Shown: positions 16,642-25,380 of the stretch, piece after piece
Position numbering within the stretch: the stretch's first letter is position 1
Layout of the letters: each line of letters begins with the position of its first letter
Source of the DNA: Paenibacillus glycanilyticus
GTDB lineage: Bacteria; Bacillota; Bacilli; Paenibacillales; Paenibacillaceae
Direction: 5' to 3'
Assembly: GCF_030161375.1 (NCBI RefSeq)
Contig: NZ_BSSQ01000002.1
Span: forward strand, 1 to 60,607
Length of the DNA: 60,607 bases
Notes under the pieces: generated by a model
Database searches by the model: none
Told to the model about the DNA's origin: nothing
What the model saw: only the letters and a program-made list of their open reading frames with translations
Position numbers and translations under genes: made by a program

Positions 16642-18087
16642 CTGCTGAATAATTGGTTAAGGCATCGCCGCACGCTACCCGGCCTGATGCTGGTTTGCGC
16701 TCTCTTTATTATGCTTGAGGGCGCGGAAAGCGCTGCTAGAAAACATATTCCGCCTGCCGAAATAAGCGCCTATGCTTCTGCCCTGGATGGAGAAGAAGCC
16801 CGTTATTCGCAGTGGACGATTCATGTAAACTCCTCGCATCCCAATTACAAACTAGCCAAATGGGAGCCGGTGAACGGGGTCTATTTGGGCGCGTATGTGC
16901 TTCAGAATCCAACCATTCATTACAGTATGGCTGAATTTAATCAAATCGCAGGGAAACGGCATGCCAGCTTCTTTAAATATGTGGGTTACGGAGAGCCGTT
17001 CCCGTCCGAATGGGTTCGCGAAGTCAAGGCGGAGGGCGCTTTTCCCCAAATTGCTTGGGAGCCTAACCATGGACTTGACGAGGTCAAGGACGATGCTTAT
17101 TTGAGAGGGTTTGCCGATGCGGCTAGAGAAGCGGATGTACCGATTTTTGTTCGGTTTGCTTCCGAAATGAACGGAACCTGGACGAATTATAGCGGTGATC
17201 CCGAGCGATACATTGAGACTTGGAGAATGGTTTATCGCATTTTTGAGCAAAGAGCTCCCAAAATTGCAATGGTGTGGACGGTGCTGAATGTTCCGGAGCG
17301 GCCCATTGAGGATTATTATCCGGGAGATGCTTACGTAGATTGGGTTGGAATCAATATCTATAACGTAAAATACCATAACGGCAATTTGAAGGAGCGGTCT
17401 GCATTTGAAGATCCGCTTCAAATGATGGATTATGTATATAACCGTTTCAGCCGGTCAAAGCCGATTCAACTGTCCGAGTACGGAGCAACCCACTACACGG
17501 TTACGGATGACAAGCGGGACAATGCGTTTGCTATCTCCAAGATCAACCGCTTATACATGAATCTTCAAGAGTTATACCCGAGAGTGAAGGCCGTATACTA
17601 CTTCGACGTGAACAATATCGAGGAATATAACGAAGTACGCCGTATCAATGATTATTCCATCACGGGCGAGCGGCAGCTTATAGGAGCTTACAAGCAGGCT
17701 ACCGCTAGTCCCTACTATTTGAGCCGAATAGAAGATCTCCCTGCGGAAGGCAATACTCAGGGTGCCGTGAATCAAATATTCACGTACCGGGGGCACATTT
17801 TTGAACAAGATGGGGAGCTTTATGCGGATGAAGAGTTTTTCAGCCGGATACTGCAAGTGGACGTAGAAACGCTGGAGGATGGTACGGTTCAATTAACGAG
17901 GCGGGACGGCGTTATGCCTAGAGTGGCGCGGGTTCCTTTTCTGCCGCATAAAATATGGAGCGGATACAAAGTGAACGGTTTGTTCCCGCTATGGCGGGAT
18001 ATTAACGCTCTTCCCCTTGACATGGTAACGGAGGAACTTGGCTACCAGATGAACTGGAATGGAATTGACATCTATATTCAGGAATGA
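16642..18087 (+). CDS. Secreted GH26-like glycoside hydrolase, possible CTG start
   Basis: Related to family GH26 (beta-mannanase fold): FVRFASEMNGTW (about 173-184) holds the acid/base Glu, and IQLSEYGATHY (about 274-284) the nucleophile Glu. The C-terminal ~100 residues may be a stalk-type domain like those of Paenibacillus surface proteins. The first ATG (16687) lacks a ribosome site. GGAGG sits at 16630-16634, 7 bases before two in-frame CTG codons (16642, 16645). Starting there adds NNWLRHRRTLPG ahead of the hydrophobic stretch and makes a complete signal peptide, 481 aa. The start remains a proposal; the ORF is certain from 16687. Confidence 0.78.
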   Translation: MLNNWLRHRRTLPGLMLVCALFIMLEGAESAARKHIPPAEISAYASALDGEEARYSQWTIHVNSSHPNYKLAKWEPVNGVYLGAYVLQNPTIHYSMAEFNQIAGKRHASFFKYVGYGEPFPSEWVREVKAEGAFPQIAWEPNHGLDEVKDDAYLRGFADAAREADVPIFVRFASEMNGTWTNYSGDPERYIETWRMVYRIFEQRAPKIAMVWTVLNVPERPIEDYYPGDAYVDWVGINIYNVKYHNGNLKERSAFEDPLQMMDYVYNRFSRSKPIQLSEYGATHYTVTDDKRDNAFAISKINRLYMNLQELYPRVKAVYYFDVNNIEEYNEVRRINDYSITGERQLIGAYKQATASPYYLSRIEDLPAEGNTQGAVNQIFTYRGHIFEQDGELYADEEFFSRILQVDVETLEDGTVQLTRRDGVMPRVARVPFLPHKIWSGYKVNGLFPLWRDINALPLDMVTEELGYQMNWNGIDIYIQE

Positions 18088-18157
18088 AACCGCTATTCCC
18101 CCCGCATAATGAAAGTACACAATTCCATTTAGACAGCATGAACGGAGGGATGAATTT

Positions 18158-18862
18158 ATGACAGCGATCAGCAGTTCAACGATACAGATATATCTGATGG
18201 CTGGCGTTGCTACAACTAAAGTTTATTTCGATGAATGCCGGAACCAGCTCGACCGGTTGTTCCGGGCGGATGGGCGGGAACCGATTATTCATGTTCTGCA
18301 CCCTTATGGGGATGTTAGCCGAAATCTGTACAGGCAAATTGTTGAAGTAGGAACCGATCTGACCAACCGCATGTCAATGGGGCGTATTGGCGGTCGCGCG
18401 GCATTTCGCCAAATCAGCGAAACGATGCAAAGCGATAATGAGCCCATGCTTTTTATCGGGCATAGCGGGGGAGGAGCAGCGGCTTACCAAGCGGGGAAAA
18501 TGCTTCATCAGCAGCGTTTGAACCGTAATTTCCGCATCGTTCAGGTCGGTTCGCCGCGTATCCCGATTCATCCGGAGCTGAGGGATAAAGTGTGTTTTCT
18601 CCATTCAGTTGATCAGGAAGGGAAGTTAAGCGATCCCATCAGCCGGATTGGAACCTGGGGAGGATGGTCAGCGGCTGGCTCCGCGGTTCCGCGCTGGAAC
18701 CGGTTCAAATATTCGCCGTCGATCGTTGAAGGGATTCCGTTAATCGGCGGACATGCTCATTATTTCTGTCATCAAACGCCTTATGTCGATCAGGACTCGG
18801 TATGTAATTTGGATAAAACGATTAATCGGGTGCGTAACTGGCTTCTTCAATCTTGGTCTTAA
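18158..18862 (+). CDS. Alpha/beta-hydrolase (lipase-like) protein
   Basis: A 234-aa protein with a nucleophile elbow GHSGGGAAAYQ (about 104-114) preceded by a hydrophobic strand (MLFI). A late GHAHYF may carry the catalytic His. No signal peptide is visible, so it is probably cytoplasmic. Start ATG follows GGAGGGATGAATTT. Substrate unknown; a lipase or esterase is likely. Confidence 0.72.
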   Translation: MTAISSSTIQIYLMAGVATTKVYFDECRNQLDRLFRADGREPIIHVLHPYGDVSRNLYRQIVEVGTDLTNRMSMGRIGGRAAFRQISETMQSDNEPMLFIGHSGGGAAAYQAGKMLHQQRLNRNFRIVQVGSPRIPIHPELRDKVCFLHSVDQEGKLSDPISRIGTWGGWSAAGSAVPRWNRFKYSPSIVEGIPLIGGHAHYFCHQTPYVDQDSVCNLDKTINRVRNWLLQSWS

Positions 18863-18875
18863 TAAACGAACAATA

Positions 18876-18904
18876 CAAAACTCCGCATCGCTGCGGAGTT
18901 TTGT
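18876..18904 (+). terminator. Intrinsic terminator after the hydrolase gene
   Basis: CAAAACTCCGCA-TCGC-TGCGGAGTTTTG, a near-perfect palindrome with a T-run, usable on both strands between convergent genes. Confidence 0.88.
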
Positions 18905-18938
18905 TTATCTGGTGCGGGTTCGGTTAGGTTAGACTAGG

Positions 18939-19784
18939 CTAGGTTAACGGGCACCAGCCAGGAGGTTCAGAGCAAACGGCTTCGGCGAATTCGGGTTCGT
19001 CTGTGCATAAATCGGCAAAATAGCTGCTTAAGATATGATTGCCCGAGACGGAACCCATTCGGAAGGAACGTTTGACTTCGCCTTTTACATGCATATAGAA
19101 ATAAGTCTTTTTGGTATCCGGCGACTGGTAAACGAGCGGCGGCAGATGGGGAACAATATCGTTTTCATTTTGAAGCCGCCAATGCGTTTCGACGGTGTTG
19201 TTGTACAGCTTGACGAATCTTGGATCACCAACTCGCGGAGCGCCAAAGGTGTAGACGATGGGAGCGGTAAATGCCGTATTAGCGGCGATGTCGAGTGCAG
19301 CCAAGGTAGCAAGCGCTCCGCCAAGGCTATGCCCCGTAATGAACAATGGCTTCTCTACCGGCAGTTGTCCGATTAATTCAAGCACTTGACCCCGGGTTGA
19401 ATTGTAAATATCGGTGAACCCTTTATGCGTTTGGCCGGCATTTTTGACCGGACGGTAGGTGGTTTGCTGGGCAATAAAGTCCGATACCCAGTCCACGGCA
19501 GAGCCTGATCCGCGGAAGGCGAGAACGGAAGAACGTTCCGATTGCAAAACAAAGCCAAAGCGTTCTTCGCTGTTATCATAAGCTTTGGCAGAGAAGGCTC
19601 CGGTCATCTGATAACCACGCGGAACAAGAAAAAGGCCGTCCTTATTCTCAAATTGCGAGTAGGTCTGTCCAGCAATACCGGCAAGAAATAGAGCAATGCG
19701 GAGATCGAATTGTTGCGGTTGGCCTTGTCGCATAGGCCTTGGTAAAGTCGTTGTTACATTGGACCTTCTAGTTGTCCTTGCCAT
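18939..19784 (-). CDS. Class 3 lipase (fungal-lipase-like)
   Basis: A 281-aa lipase_3 family protein. The catalytic Ser is in GHSLGGALATLAALD (about 151), the Asp in NENDIVPHLPP (about 214), and the His in SGNHILSSYF (about 255). FRGSGSAVDWVSD is the lid-proximal motif of class 3 lipases. There is no classical signal peptide. ATG 19784 is preceded by GGAGGG. It hydrolyses acylglycerols or phospholipids. Confidence 0.88.
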   Translation of the reverse strand: MARTTRRSNVTTTLPRPMRQGQPQQFDLRIALFLAGIAGQTYSQFENKDGLFLVPRGYQMTGAFSAKAYDNSEERFGFVLQSERSSVLAFRGSGSAVDWVSDFIAQQTTYRPVKNAGQTHKGFTDIYNSTRGQVLELIGQLPVEKPLFITGHSLGGALATLAALDIAANTAFTAPIVYTFGAPRVGDPRFVKLYNNTVETHWRLQNENDIVPHLPPLVYQSPDTKKTYFYMHVKGEVKRSFRMGSVSGNHILSSYFADLCTDEPEFAEAVCSEPPGWCPLT

Positions 19785-19849
19785 ACGGATCCCTCCGCTC
19801 TTTCCATGGGCTGATTATGTATTCTATGTAGGGGCTATTGGAGGGGTGC

Positions 19850-19880
19850 AAAAAAAGCCGGGCATTGGATGCCCGGCTTT
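19850..19880 (-). terminator. Intrinsic terminator of the CorA-like gene
   Basis: On the minus strand AAAGCCGGGCAT-CCA-ATGCCCGGCTTT is followed by further T. It lies between the CorA-like stop and the lipase start. Confidence 0.88.
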
Positions 19881-19902
19881 GCTTTATGTATATACTTAGT
19901 TG

Positions 19903-21054
19903 TTATATCGTCTTGGATCGTTTCTTGCGAGACATTCTGGATAGATCAGGTTCCGTAACGCTTTCGGGCTGCGCTTCCTCAATCATAAAGATACGCGCCT
20001 GCTTTTTCTTGTTGGAATCCCGGCCGGTCAGAAGGTCTCCGGTCCATCCTTTTTGCCACAGCCATACATAGATGAGGACCGTAATAAAGAAGATAACGAC
20101 ACACATGCCTATAAATCCAAGTTGATGGGTATCCCACGGGAGCGGGGAGAAGTTGGTTCCCCACAAAGCGCCGATTACCGTTGCAGGCGTGAAAATAACG
20201 GTGAAGATCGTCAGCGTCTTCATAATATCGTTGCCGCGGAAGCTCGATAGGGCGTCGTCCATGGAAATAAGGGTGTCAATCTCCAAAGCATAATGCTTCA
20301 GCAACCCTTCAATCCGGTCCAGCTTGTAGGTTGTCCGTTTGAACTCGTCCGTTTCCGTGAGGGTATCCATGAAAGCTTCCTGCGCGGCGCCATAGATTTC
20401 CCGAATGGGGATAAACAGATGACTCCAGTGCAATAAATCATAACGCCGTTCAAAAATGACATCGAGCAGTCCCGTACGGTTCGATATGCGCATGGATTGT
20501 TCTAGCTCACCAAGCCGCTTCTCGAAGCCGTCCAGCCCTTCATGAAAAGGCTCGAGCAGATGCCCCAGCATAACAAACATAGCCTCGGGCGCGGATTTGC
20601 AGTCCGTTATGCGGGTGGTTACCGATTCGGACTGCAGACGAACCATTAGGCGCAGGTCGCTATGCAAAGTAACGATCCTCTCGTTTGTCAGCCAGAAGTG
20701 GAACGGCTGCACATCGCTCTGCTGCTCGGAAGCTTGGAGCATGATTGTTCCCGATACGATTGTACCGAGGTTTGCCGAATGGGCAACCGAGATTTGGTTC
20801 ATTTTGCGTCCCCAGCAGTCGTCCAGCCAGCTAGCGCATTCCGGAAGAAGCCGTTTGCAAGCCATCAGCTCGAGCGCGTCTTCTTCTGATCCAGGAGGTG
20901 TCATTAATGTCATAGATGCTTTTGACGTCTCGTCTTTTTTTCGATTGTCCTTGCGACTTGGAAGCTCTTGGGCCGTCTCCAGAGGAAGCCATTCCTGCTG
21001 CAGCACATGCCATTCCCATTGCGCATCAGGATAGCGCAGCATCCGATGAATCAT
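19903..21054 (-). CDS. CorA-superfamily divalent cation transporter, variant GTN motif
   Basis: A 383-aa protein with the CorA layout: a large cytoplasmic N-domain, a long helix, then two C-terminal membrane segments (about 290-315 and 325-348). The loop signature between them, normally GMN, reads WGTNFSPLPWD here. Members with altered signatures include Zn2+ transporters, so Mg2+ specificity should not be assumed. The C-terminus is strongly basic. ATG 21054 follows GGAGGT with 5-base spacing. Confidence 0.85.
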   Translation of the reverse strand: MIHRMLRYPDAQWEWHVLQQEWLPLETAQELPSRKDNRKKDETSKASMTLMTPPGSEEDALELMACKRLLPECASWLDDCWGRKMNQISVAHSANLGTIVSGTIMLQASEQQSDVQPFHFWLTNERIVTLHSDLRLMVRLQSESVTTRITDCKSAPEAMFVMLGHLLEPFHEGLDGFEKRLGELEQSMRISNRTGLLDVIFERRYDLLHWSHLFIPIREIYGAAQEAFMDTLTETDEFKRTTYKLDRIEGLLKHYALEIDTLISMDDALSSFRGNDIMKTLTIFTVIFTPATVIGALWGTNFSPLPWDTHQLGFIGMCVVIFFITVLIYVWLWQKGWTGDLLTGRDSNKKKQARIFMIEEAQPESVTEPDLSRMSRKKRSKTI

Positions 21055-21215
21055 TATGTACCTCCTGCTTGTTCTTGTCTAAACTCCGAAAACCATGTCG
21101 CTTACTCTTCATCATACCCTGAACCGCTTACTTACACAACCTTCCTGCTGCCGAGATTGATTGCCGCAAATTAAGGGTATAACTACCTAGAAAGACGATG
21201 AGGAGGATGATAGCG

Positions 21216-21776
21216 ATGGCAAAGTTAATCGGCGCATTTGCATCACAGCAACAGGTGATCGATACGGTCAATAGCCTGGAGCAGGCAGGCTTCGTTCAAG
21301 GAGAATTGAAAATTCTCGCGAAGAACAGCGAGCACTCCCGGCGTATTGAATCGGAAAGTGATGTTCATGTAGATGAACTCTCAGAGCTGGCATCAACAAA
21401 CGAAGCAGATGGGGATCACAATAAAGCCTGGACAGGAGCGGCATTTATCCCGGCGATTGGACTAAACGGCGGCGGATCGTGGAATTCCGGCTTCGCAGCA
21501 GCGGGATTTACAGCCCTTGGCGGCAGCTATACGGGCGATGATACCTTCGGTGACGAGGATTCAATGGAGAGCGCCATGAGGGCGCTTGGACTGGACGAAC
21601 AGGAAGCGGCTTCTTGTCGCGATTCCATTCGGGAAGGCGCAATTATCGTTGTTGTGAATACGGATGAAAGCAAATCGATTCTGGACAAAGATGGCGGTCC
21701 GAACTTATCGCGTCTAGGCATTGCCGAAGGAATCTACAGGCAAAATGGGGCAACACGGATTTTCTCGGGCACCTGA
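21216..21776 (+). CDS. General stress protein 17M-like (YflT family)
   Basis: A 186-aa protein. The N-terminal ~60 residues (KLIGAFASQQQVIDTVNSLEQAGF) match the heat-induced stress protein YflT domain of Bacillus GSP17M. A Gly-rich middle (GLNGGGSWNSGFAAAGFTALGGS) and a C-terminal REGAIIVVVNTDE domain typical of proteins that sense or bury themselves near membranes follow. Biochemical role unknown. ATG 21216 is chosen because AGGAGG precedes it; the upstream ATGs are within the ribosome-site region. Confidence 0.72.
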   Translation: MAKLIGAFASQQQVIDTVNSLEQAGFVQGELKILAKNSEHSRRIESESDVHVDELSELASTNEADGDHNKAWTGAAFIPAIGLNGGGSWNSGFAAAGFTALGGSYTGDDTFGDEDSMESAMRALGLDEQEAASCRDSIREGAIIVVVNTDESKSILDKDGGPNLSRLGIAEGIYRQNGATRIFSGT

Positions 21777-21791
21777 TATCACGAAGGAATG

Positions 21792-21836
21792 CAACAAGCG
21801 GCTATGCAGGACTCATCCTGCATAGCCGCTTGTTTG
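21792..21836. terminator. Bidirectional terminator between stress gene and FAD oxidoreductase
   Basis: AACAAGCGGCTATGCAGGA and TCCTGCATAGCCGCTTGTT form a 19-bp perfect stem around a 4-base loop. It lies between convergent genes, with A and T runs on either side. Confidence 0.9.
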
Positions 21837-23069
21837 TCAAGATTGGAGCGTTGGCCGTCCTAGTCCGACGATATCAGCCAGCGGATTTTGTTTCTTATTA
21901 ATCAGATCAAGCAGGATATGGCTCGCCATCATGCTGTATATTGTTCCGTTGCCTCCATAGCCGAGACAATAATAAACGCCTGGCAACGCGGGATCTTCCC
22001 CGATAAACGGGAGGTTGTCAACGGACTCTCCGAATGTCGCGCTCCATTCGTATTCAAACGGGACATCGAGCATCGGAAAATGAGCGGTCAACTTGTCATA
22101 CAGCTTGTCAATTCGCTTGCCTCGCGCCTGTTCGCCGTCGACCGGATGCTGGGTGTTCTCGTCAAGACCGCCGATAACGATGCGGTCATCGACCGTTGTC
22201 CTCATATATAAATACGGCCTTGCGGTTTCCCAAATAAACATCTTGTTATGCCAGTGAAGCAATTTCTCCTTGTCTTGTACGGCGGTGACCGCGGCAAAGG
22301 AACGGTTCAAGAGGGGCTTGATCAATTGTCCGCGAAGCTCTTCCGGTTCGTAACCAATCGCGTAAATGACGTGATCGGCTTCAATGGCATGACCGGAAGC
22401 AGTGGTTAGATGATGTTTGCCGCCTGCCGTGCTTTCATGCGATACGATATCGGTATGTTCGTAAATACGAGCCCCGAATGAAGCGGCTGCATCCGCAAGA
22501 CCGTGGACGAACCGGAACGGATTCACTTCGGCATCTCCATTCGTAATAATGGCTCCCGGACGGCTAAACGGAAAATGCTTCAAGATCATGTCCGCTTCCC
22601 AGAAGCTGACGTCGAAGCCGTTTCGCTTAAGCGCCTCGTATTCCTTCAGAAGCTTTGGCCTATCCTGCTCGGAGCTGGCGTAATAAAGGCTGCTGCGCGG
22701 CAGGAAATGGGGGTCAAGCGGCAACTCGCCGGCTATCTTTCCGATTTGCTTGACCGCGTCTGCGCAAGCGGAGTAGAACTTCACCGCCGCCTGCTCGCCA
22801 ATCTGATCAATCAGATCGCATAGCATAATATCGTTTGAGAATTGCAATAAACCCGTATTGGCGGACGTGCTCCCGCCGGCTACCGTATCTCTTTCGAAGA
22901 CGGCGGTTGAAAGCCCGTTTTTCTGCAATACATAAGCGCATATGGAACCGGACATTCCGCCTCCGATAATCGCGACCTGTACCTTCAGCCCCTCCGAAAC
23001 GGCAGGATAGTTATTATGCTGCTCTAAAGTAACTGGCCAGAACAAGTGACCGCTATGCAGCTCCTTCAT
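21837..23069 (-). CDS. FAD-dependent oxidoreductase (DadA/glycine oxidase-like)
   Basis: A 410-aa DAO-family flavoenzyme. The FAD-binding motif IIGGGMSGSICAYVL is at about 34-48, and AGGSTSANTGLLQF follows. The C-terminal SVDNLPFIGEDPALPGVYYCLGYGGNGTIYSMMAS matches the second flavin-binding region of D-amino-acid or glycine oxidase-like proteins. It probably oxidises an amine or amino acid. ATG 23069 follows GAGGTGG; the GTG at 23084 lies ahead of that site. Confidence 0.85.
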   Translation of the reverse strand: MKELHSGHLFWPVTLEQHNNYPAVSEGLKVQVAIIGGGMSGSICAYVLQKNGLSTAVFERDTVAGGSTSANTGLLQFSNDIMLCDLIDQIGEQAAVKFYSACADAVKQIGKIAGELPLDPHFLPRSSLYYASSEQDRPKLLKEYEALKRNGFDVSFWEADMILKHFPFSRPGAIITNGDAEVNPFRFVHGLADAAASFGARIYEHTDIVSHESTAGGKHHLTTASGHAIEADHVIYAIGYEPEELRGQLIKPLLNRSFAAVTAVQDKEKLLHWHNKMFIWETARPYLYMRTTVDDRIVIGGLDENTQHPVDGEQARGKRIDKLYDKLTAHFPMLDVPFEYEWSATFGESVDNLPFIGEDPALPGVYYCLGYGGNGTIYSMMASHILLDLINKKQNPLADIVGLGRPTLQS

Positions 23070-23124
23070 ATAAGACCACCTCACCGGTTAATATGCCCCA
23101 AACGGACTATCCTTTAATTACCCG

Positions 23125-24036
23125 TCAGGTTTTCATTTGACGCACGGACTCCCGGTAAGCCGAAGGAGATTGACCGTACAAGCGGCGGAATTGTTTGGAG
23201 AAATACAAGGAATCCTGCAGCCCGACGGATGCGGCGATCTGCTCGATCGTGAGCCCTTCCCGCTCGCGTATCATTTGCCGGGCCTTGTCGATGCGAAGCT
23301 TGAGCAGGAAAGTAATCGGGGTTTCCCCCGTATACCGTTTGAAAATCCGAGAAAGATAAGCTCGGTTATAACCGAAGGATTCGGCCATCTGCTCAATGGA
23401 AACAGGCTGGGCATATTGGGTGGACAAATAATGAATCATTTGCTGCATCAGTTTCTCGGTGTCGTCCAAATGAGTAAGTGCCGCATTATCTTCCGACAGC
23501 TGGTGGACGCTGCAAAATTCGGCAAGCAGAAGCTGCAAATAACCTGCCGCCTGTATGTGGGCCGCAGGTTGGCTTTTGCGGAACACGCTGAAAATATGAT
23601 GATACAACGCCGCAATGCGTCTGATCCGGGCCGACTCGTTAACCGGCGTGGCAACCGAAAAGCCGGCGGCCTGCACAAGTTCAACGGCTTGCGGACCGTT
23701 AAAAGCTACCCAGCGGTATAGCCATGGCTCATCCGCGTCGGACGAATAACTGACGAGTTGCTCCGGTTCGATTAGAAAGGTGTTGCCCGCCCGCAGCGAA
23801 TAGCTTTTGCCGCCGCAAGTGAATTCTCCTTTGCCTTCAAGCACGGTATGCATGAGATAGAAATCATATACTTTGGGTCCGCGCTGGTGGGACGGTTTGG
23901 TTTGGCTCTCGCCTGCAAACAATACATTCATATGTTCGTTGTACGTGATGACGGGATTGGAAGCCACTTTATACGTGTCTTGCCTCATGGATAACGGCAC
24001 CTGCCTTAAAGGTGTGGGGTTGGTAATATCCATCAT
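23125..24036 (-). CDS. AraC-family transcriptional regulator, likely of gal genes
   Basis: A 303-aa regulator. An N-terminal cupin-like sugar-sensing domain (about 30-165; SYSLRAGNTFLIEPEQ) precedes two C-terminal AraC helix-turn-helix units. These are SIEQMAESFGYNRAYLSRIFKRYTG and the second around TIEQIAASVGLQDSLYFSKQFR, with P-x-x-YR at the end. It is divergent from galK across 141 bases, so it probably activates the gal genes in response to a sugar. MM at 24036/24033 gives two possible starts, neither with a strong ribosome site. Confidence 0.85.
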   Translation of the reverse strand: MMDITNPTPLRQVPLSMRQDTYKVASNPVITYNEHMNVLFAGESQTKPSHQRGPKVYDFYLMHTVLEGKGEFTCGGKSYSLRAGNTFLIEPEQLVSYSSDADEPWLYRWVAFNGPQAVELVQAAGFSVATPVNESARIRRIAALYHHIFSVFRKSQPAAHIQAAGYLQLLLAEFCSVHQLSEDNAALTHLDDTEKLMQQMIHYLSTQYAQPVSIEQMAESFGYNRAYLSRIFKRYTGETPITFLLKLRIDKARQMIREREGLTIEQIAASVGLQDSLYFSKQFRRLYGQSPSAYRESVRQMKT

Positions 24037-24098
24037 AACATGCCAAATCACAAAGCTAAAAGTCACATAAATCCATGCTGAAAGCATTTTGAGCCATT

Positions 24099-24126
24099 TT
24101 GCTCCGGTACTTGCTTGGGTTATACT
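24099..24126 (+). promoter_or_regulatory. Candidate promoter of galKET
   Basis: TTGCTC, a 16-base spacer, then TATACT, 52 bases upstream of galK. The weak -35 suits a promoter that needs an activator such as the divergent AraC-type protein. Confidence 0.55.
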
Positions 24127-24177
24127 GAAATAGAACAAAGGGCTTCTAAAATTATACAAAAAAGGACTGTTGCAAGC

Positions 24178-25350
24178 ATGGCATCTACACAGCAGCTTAC
24201 ACAACAATTTATACAACAATTCGGCGGAGAAGCCGCTGAGATCAAAGCATTCCACGCACCGGGCCGCGTTAACCTGATTGGCGAACACACGGACTACAAC
24301 GGCGGTTATGTATTCCCGGCAGCACTGACATTTGGCACTACGCTCCTGATCCGCAAGCGCGATGACCGTAAGCTGGGTCTGGCAACAACAAACTTCCCTT
24401 CTTCCAAGTCGCTTGATATCGACAACATCGCTTACGATGAAGCCGATGACTGGATGAACTATCCGAAAGGGATCGTGTTCGAGCTTGAGCAAAAAGGCAT
24501 TAAATTCAGCAGCGGTTATGACCTGCTCTTCCATGGCGAGATTCCGAACGGCGCAGGCTTGTCCTCCTCCGCTTCGATTGAAGTCGTAACGGCTTACGCG
24601 CTTCTGACTATGGAAGGCCAACCGACCGACACGGTTGAAATCGCGCTTCTGTCCCAAAAATCGGAGAACGAATTTAATGGCGTGCAATGCGGGATCATGG
24701 ACCAATTCGCGGTTGCTAACGGCAAGAAGGACCATGCGATTCTGCTTATGTGCGATACGCTTGAATATGAACTGGTTCCGTTCCAATCCGGCGCTTACAA
24801 GCTGGTGATCGGCAATACGAACAAACGCCGCGGTCTCGTCGATTCCGCTTACAACGAACGCCGCCAGCAATGCGAACAGGCCGTTGTGGACCTGCAGGCA
24901 GCATTCCCTGCATTGAAGCTTCTCGGTCAAATCAACCTGGAGCAGTTCAATGCGAACAAACATCTGATCAAGGACGAAGTGGTTCGCAACCGCGCGCAGC
25001 ACGTCGTGGAAGAGATCGACCGCGTGCTTCGCTCCATGGACGCGCTGAAGGCGAACGATCTTGAGGCTTTTGGCCAATACATGAACGGTTCGCATGATTC
25101 GCTCCGCGATTTGTACGAAGTAACCGGTCCTGAGCTTGACGCGATGGTTGCGGCTGCTCGCCAAGTGCCGGGCGTACTTGGTTCGCGCATGACTGGCGCG
25201 GGCTTCGGCGGTTGCACCGTGTCGCTGGTTCACGAAGACAGCATCGAACGCTTCAAAGAAGAAGTAGGACGCAAATATACAGAAGCAACGGGACTTACGC
25301 CTGACTTCTACGTATGCAGCATCGGCAACGGCGTAGAACAGCTTCAATAA
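24178..25350 (+). CDS. galK: Galactokinase
   Basis: A 390-aa GHMP kinase that phosphorylates galactose at C1 in the Leloir pathway. The N-terminal galactokinase signature GRVNLIGEHTDYNGGYV (about 31-47), the ATP-binding GAGLSSSASIEV (about 123-134) and the C-terminal GSRMTGAGFGGCTV are all present. ATG 24178 follows AAAGGAC. It is the first gene of galK-galE-galT. Codon use is C/G-ending and rather polished, hinting at high expression. Confidence 0.96.
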   Translation: MASTQQLTQQFIQQFGGEAAEIKAFHAPGRVNLIGEHTDYNGGYVFPAALTFGTTLLIRKRDDRKLGLATTNFPSSKSLDIDNIAYDEADDWMNYPKGIVFELEQKGIKFSSGYDLLFHGEIPNGAGLSSSASIEVVTAYALLTMEGQPTDTVEIALLSQKSENEFNGVQCGIMDQFAVANGKKDHAILLMCDTLEYELVPFQSGAYKLVIGNTNKRRGLVDSAYNERRQQCEQAVVDLQAAFPALKLLGQINLEQFNANKHLIKDEVVRNRAQHVVEEIDRVLRSMDALKANDLEAFGQYMNGSHDSLRDLYEVTGPELDAMVAAARQVPGVLGSRMTGAGFGGCTVSLVHEDSIERFKEEVGRKYTEATGLTPDFYVCSIGNGVEQLQ

Positions 25351-25380
25351 TAAACATATAGAGAAAGTGGGATGAGGAGT

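Noticed and set aside
23125..25347. A 740-codon open frame on the minus strand covering the AraC gene and all of galK
   Set aside because: Only the first 303 codons from 24036 look like protein (AraC). The rest is antisense to a clear galactokinase and reflects its codon bias.
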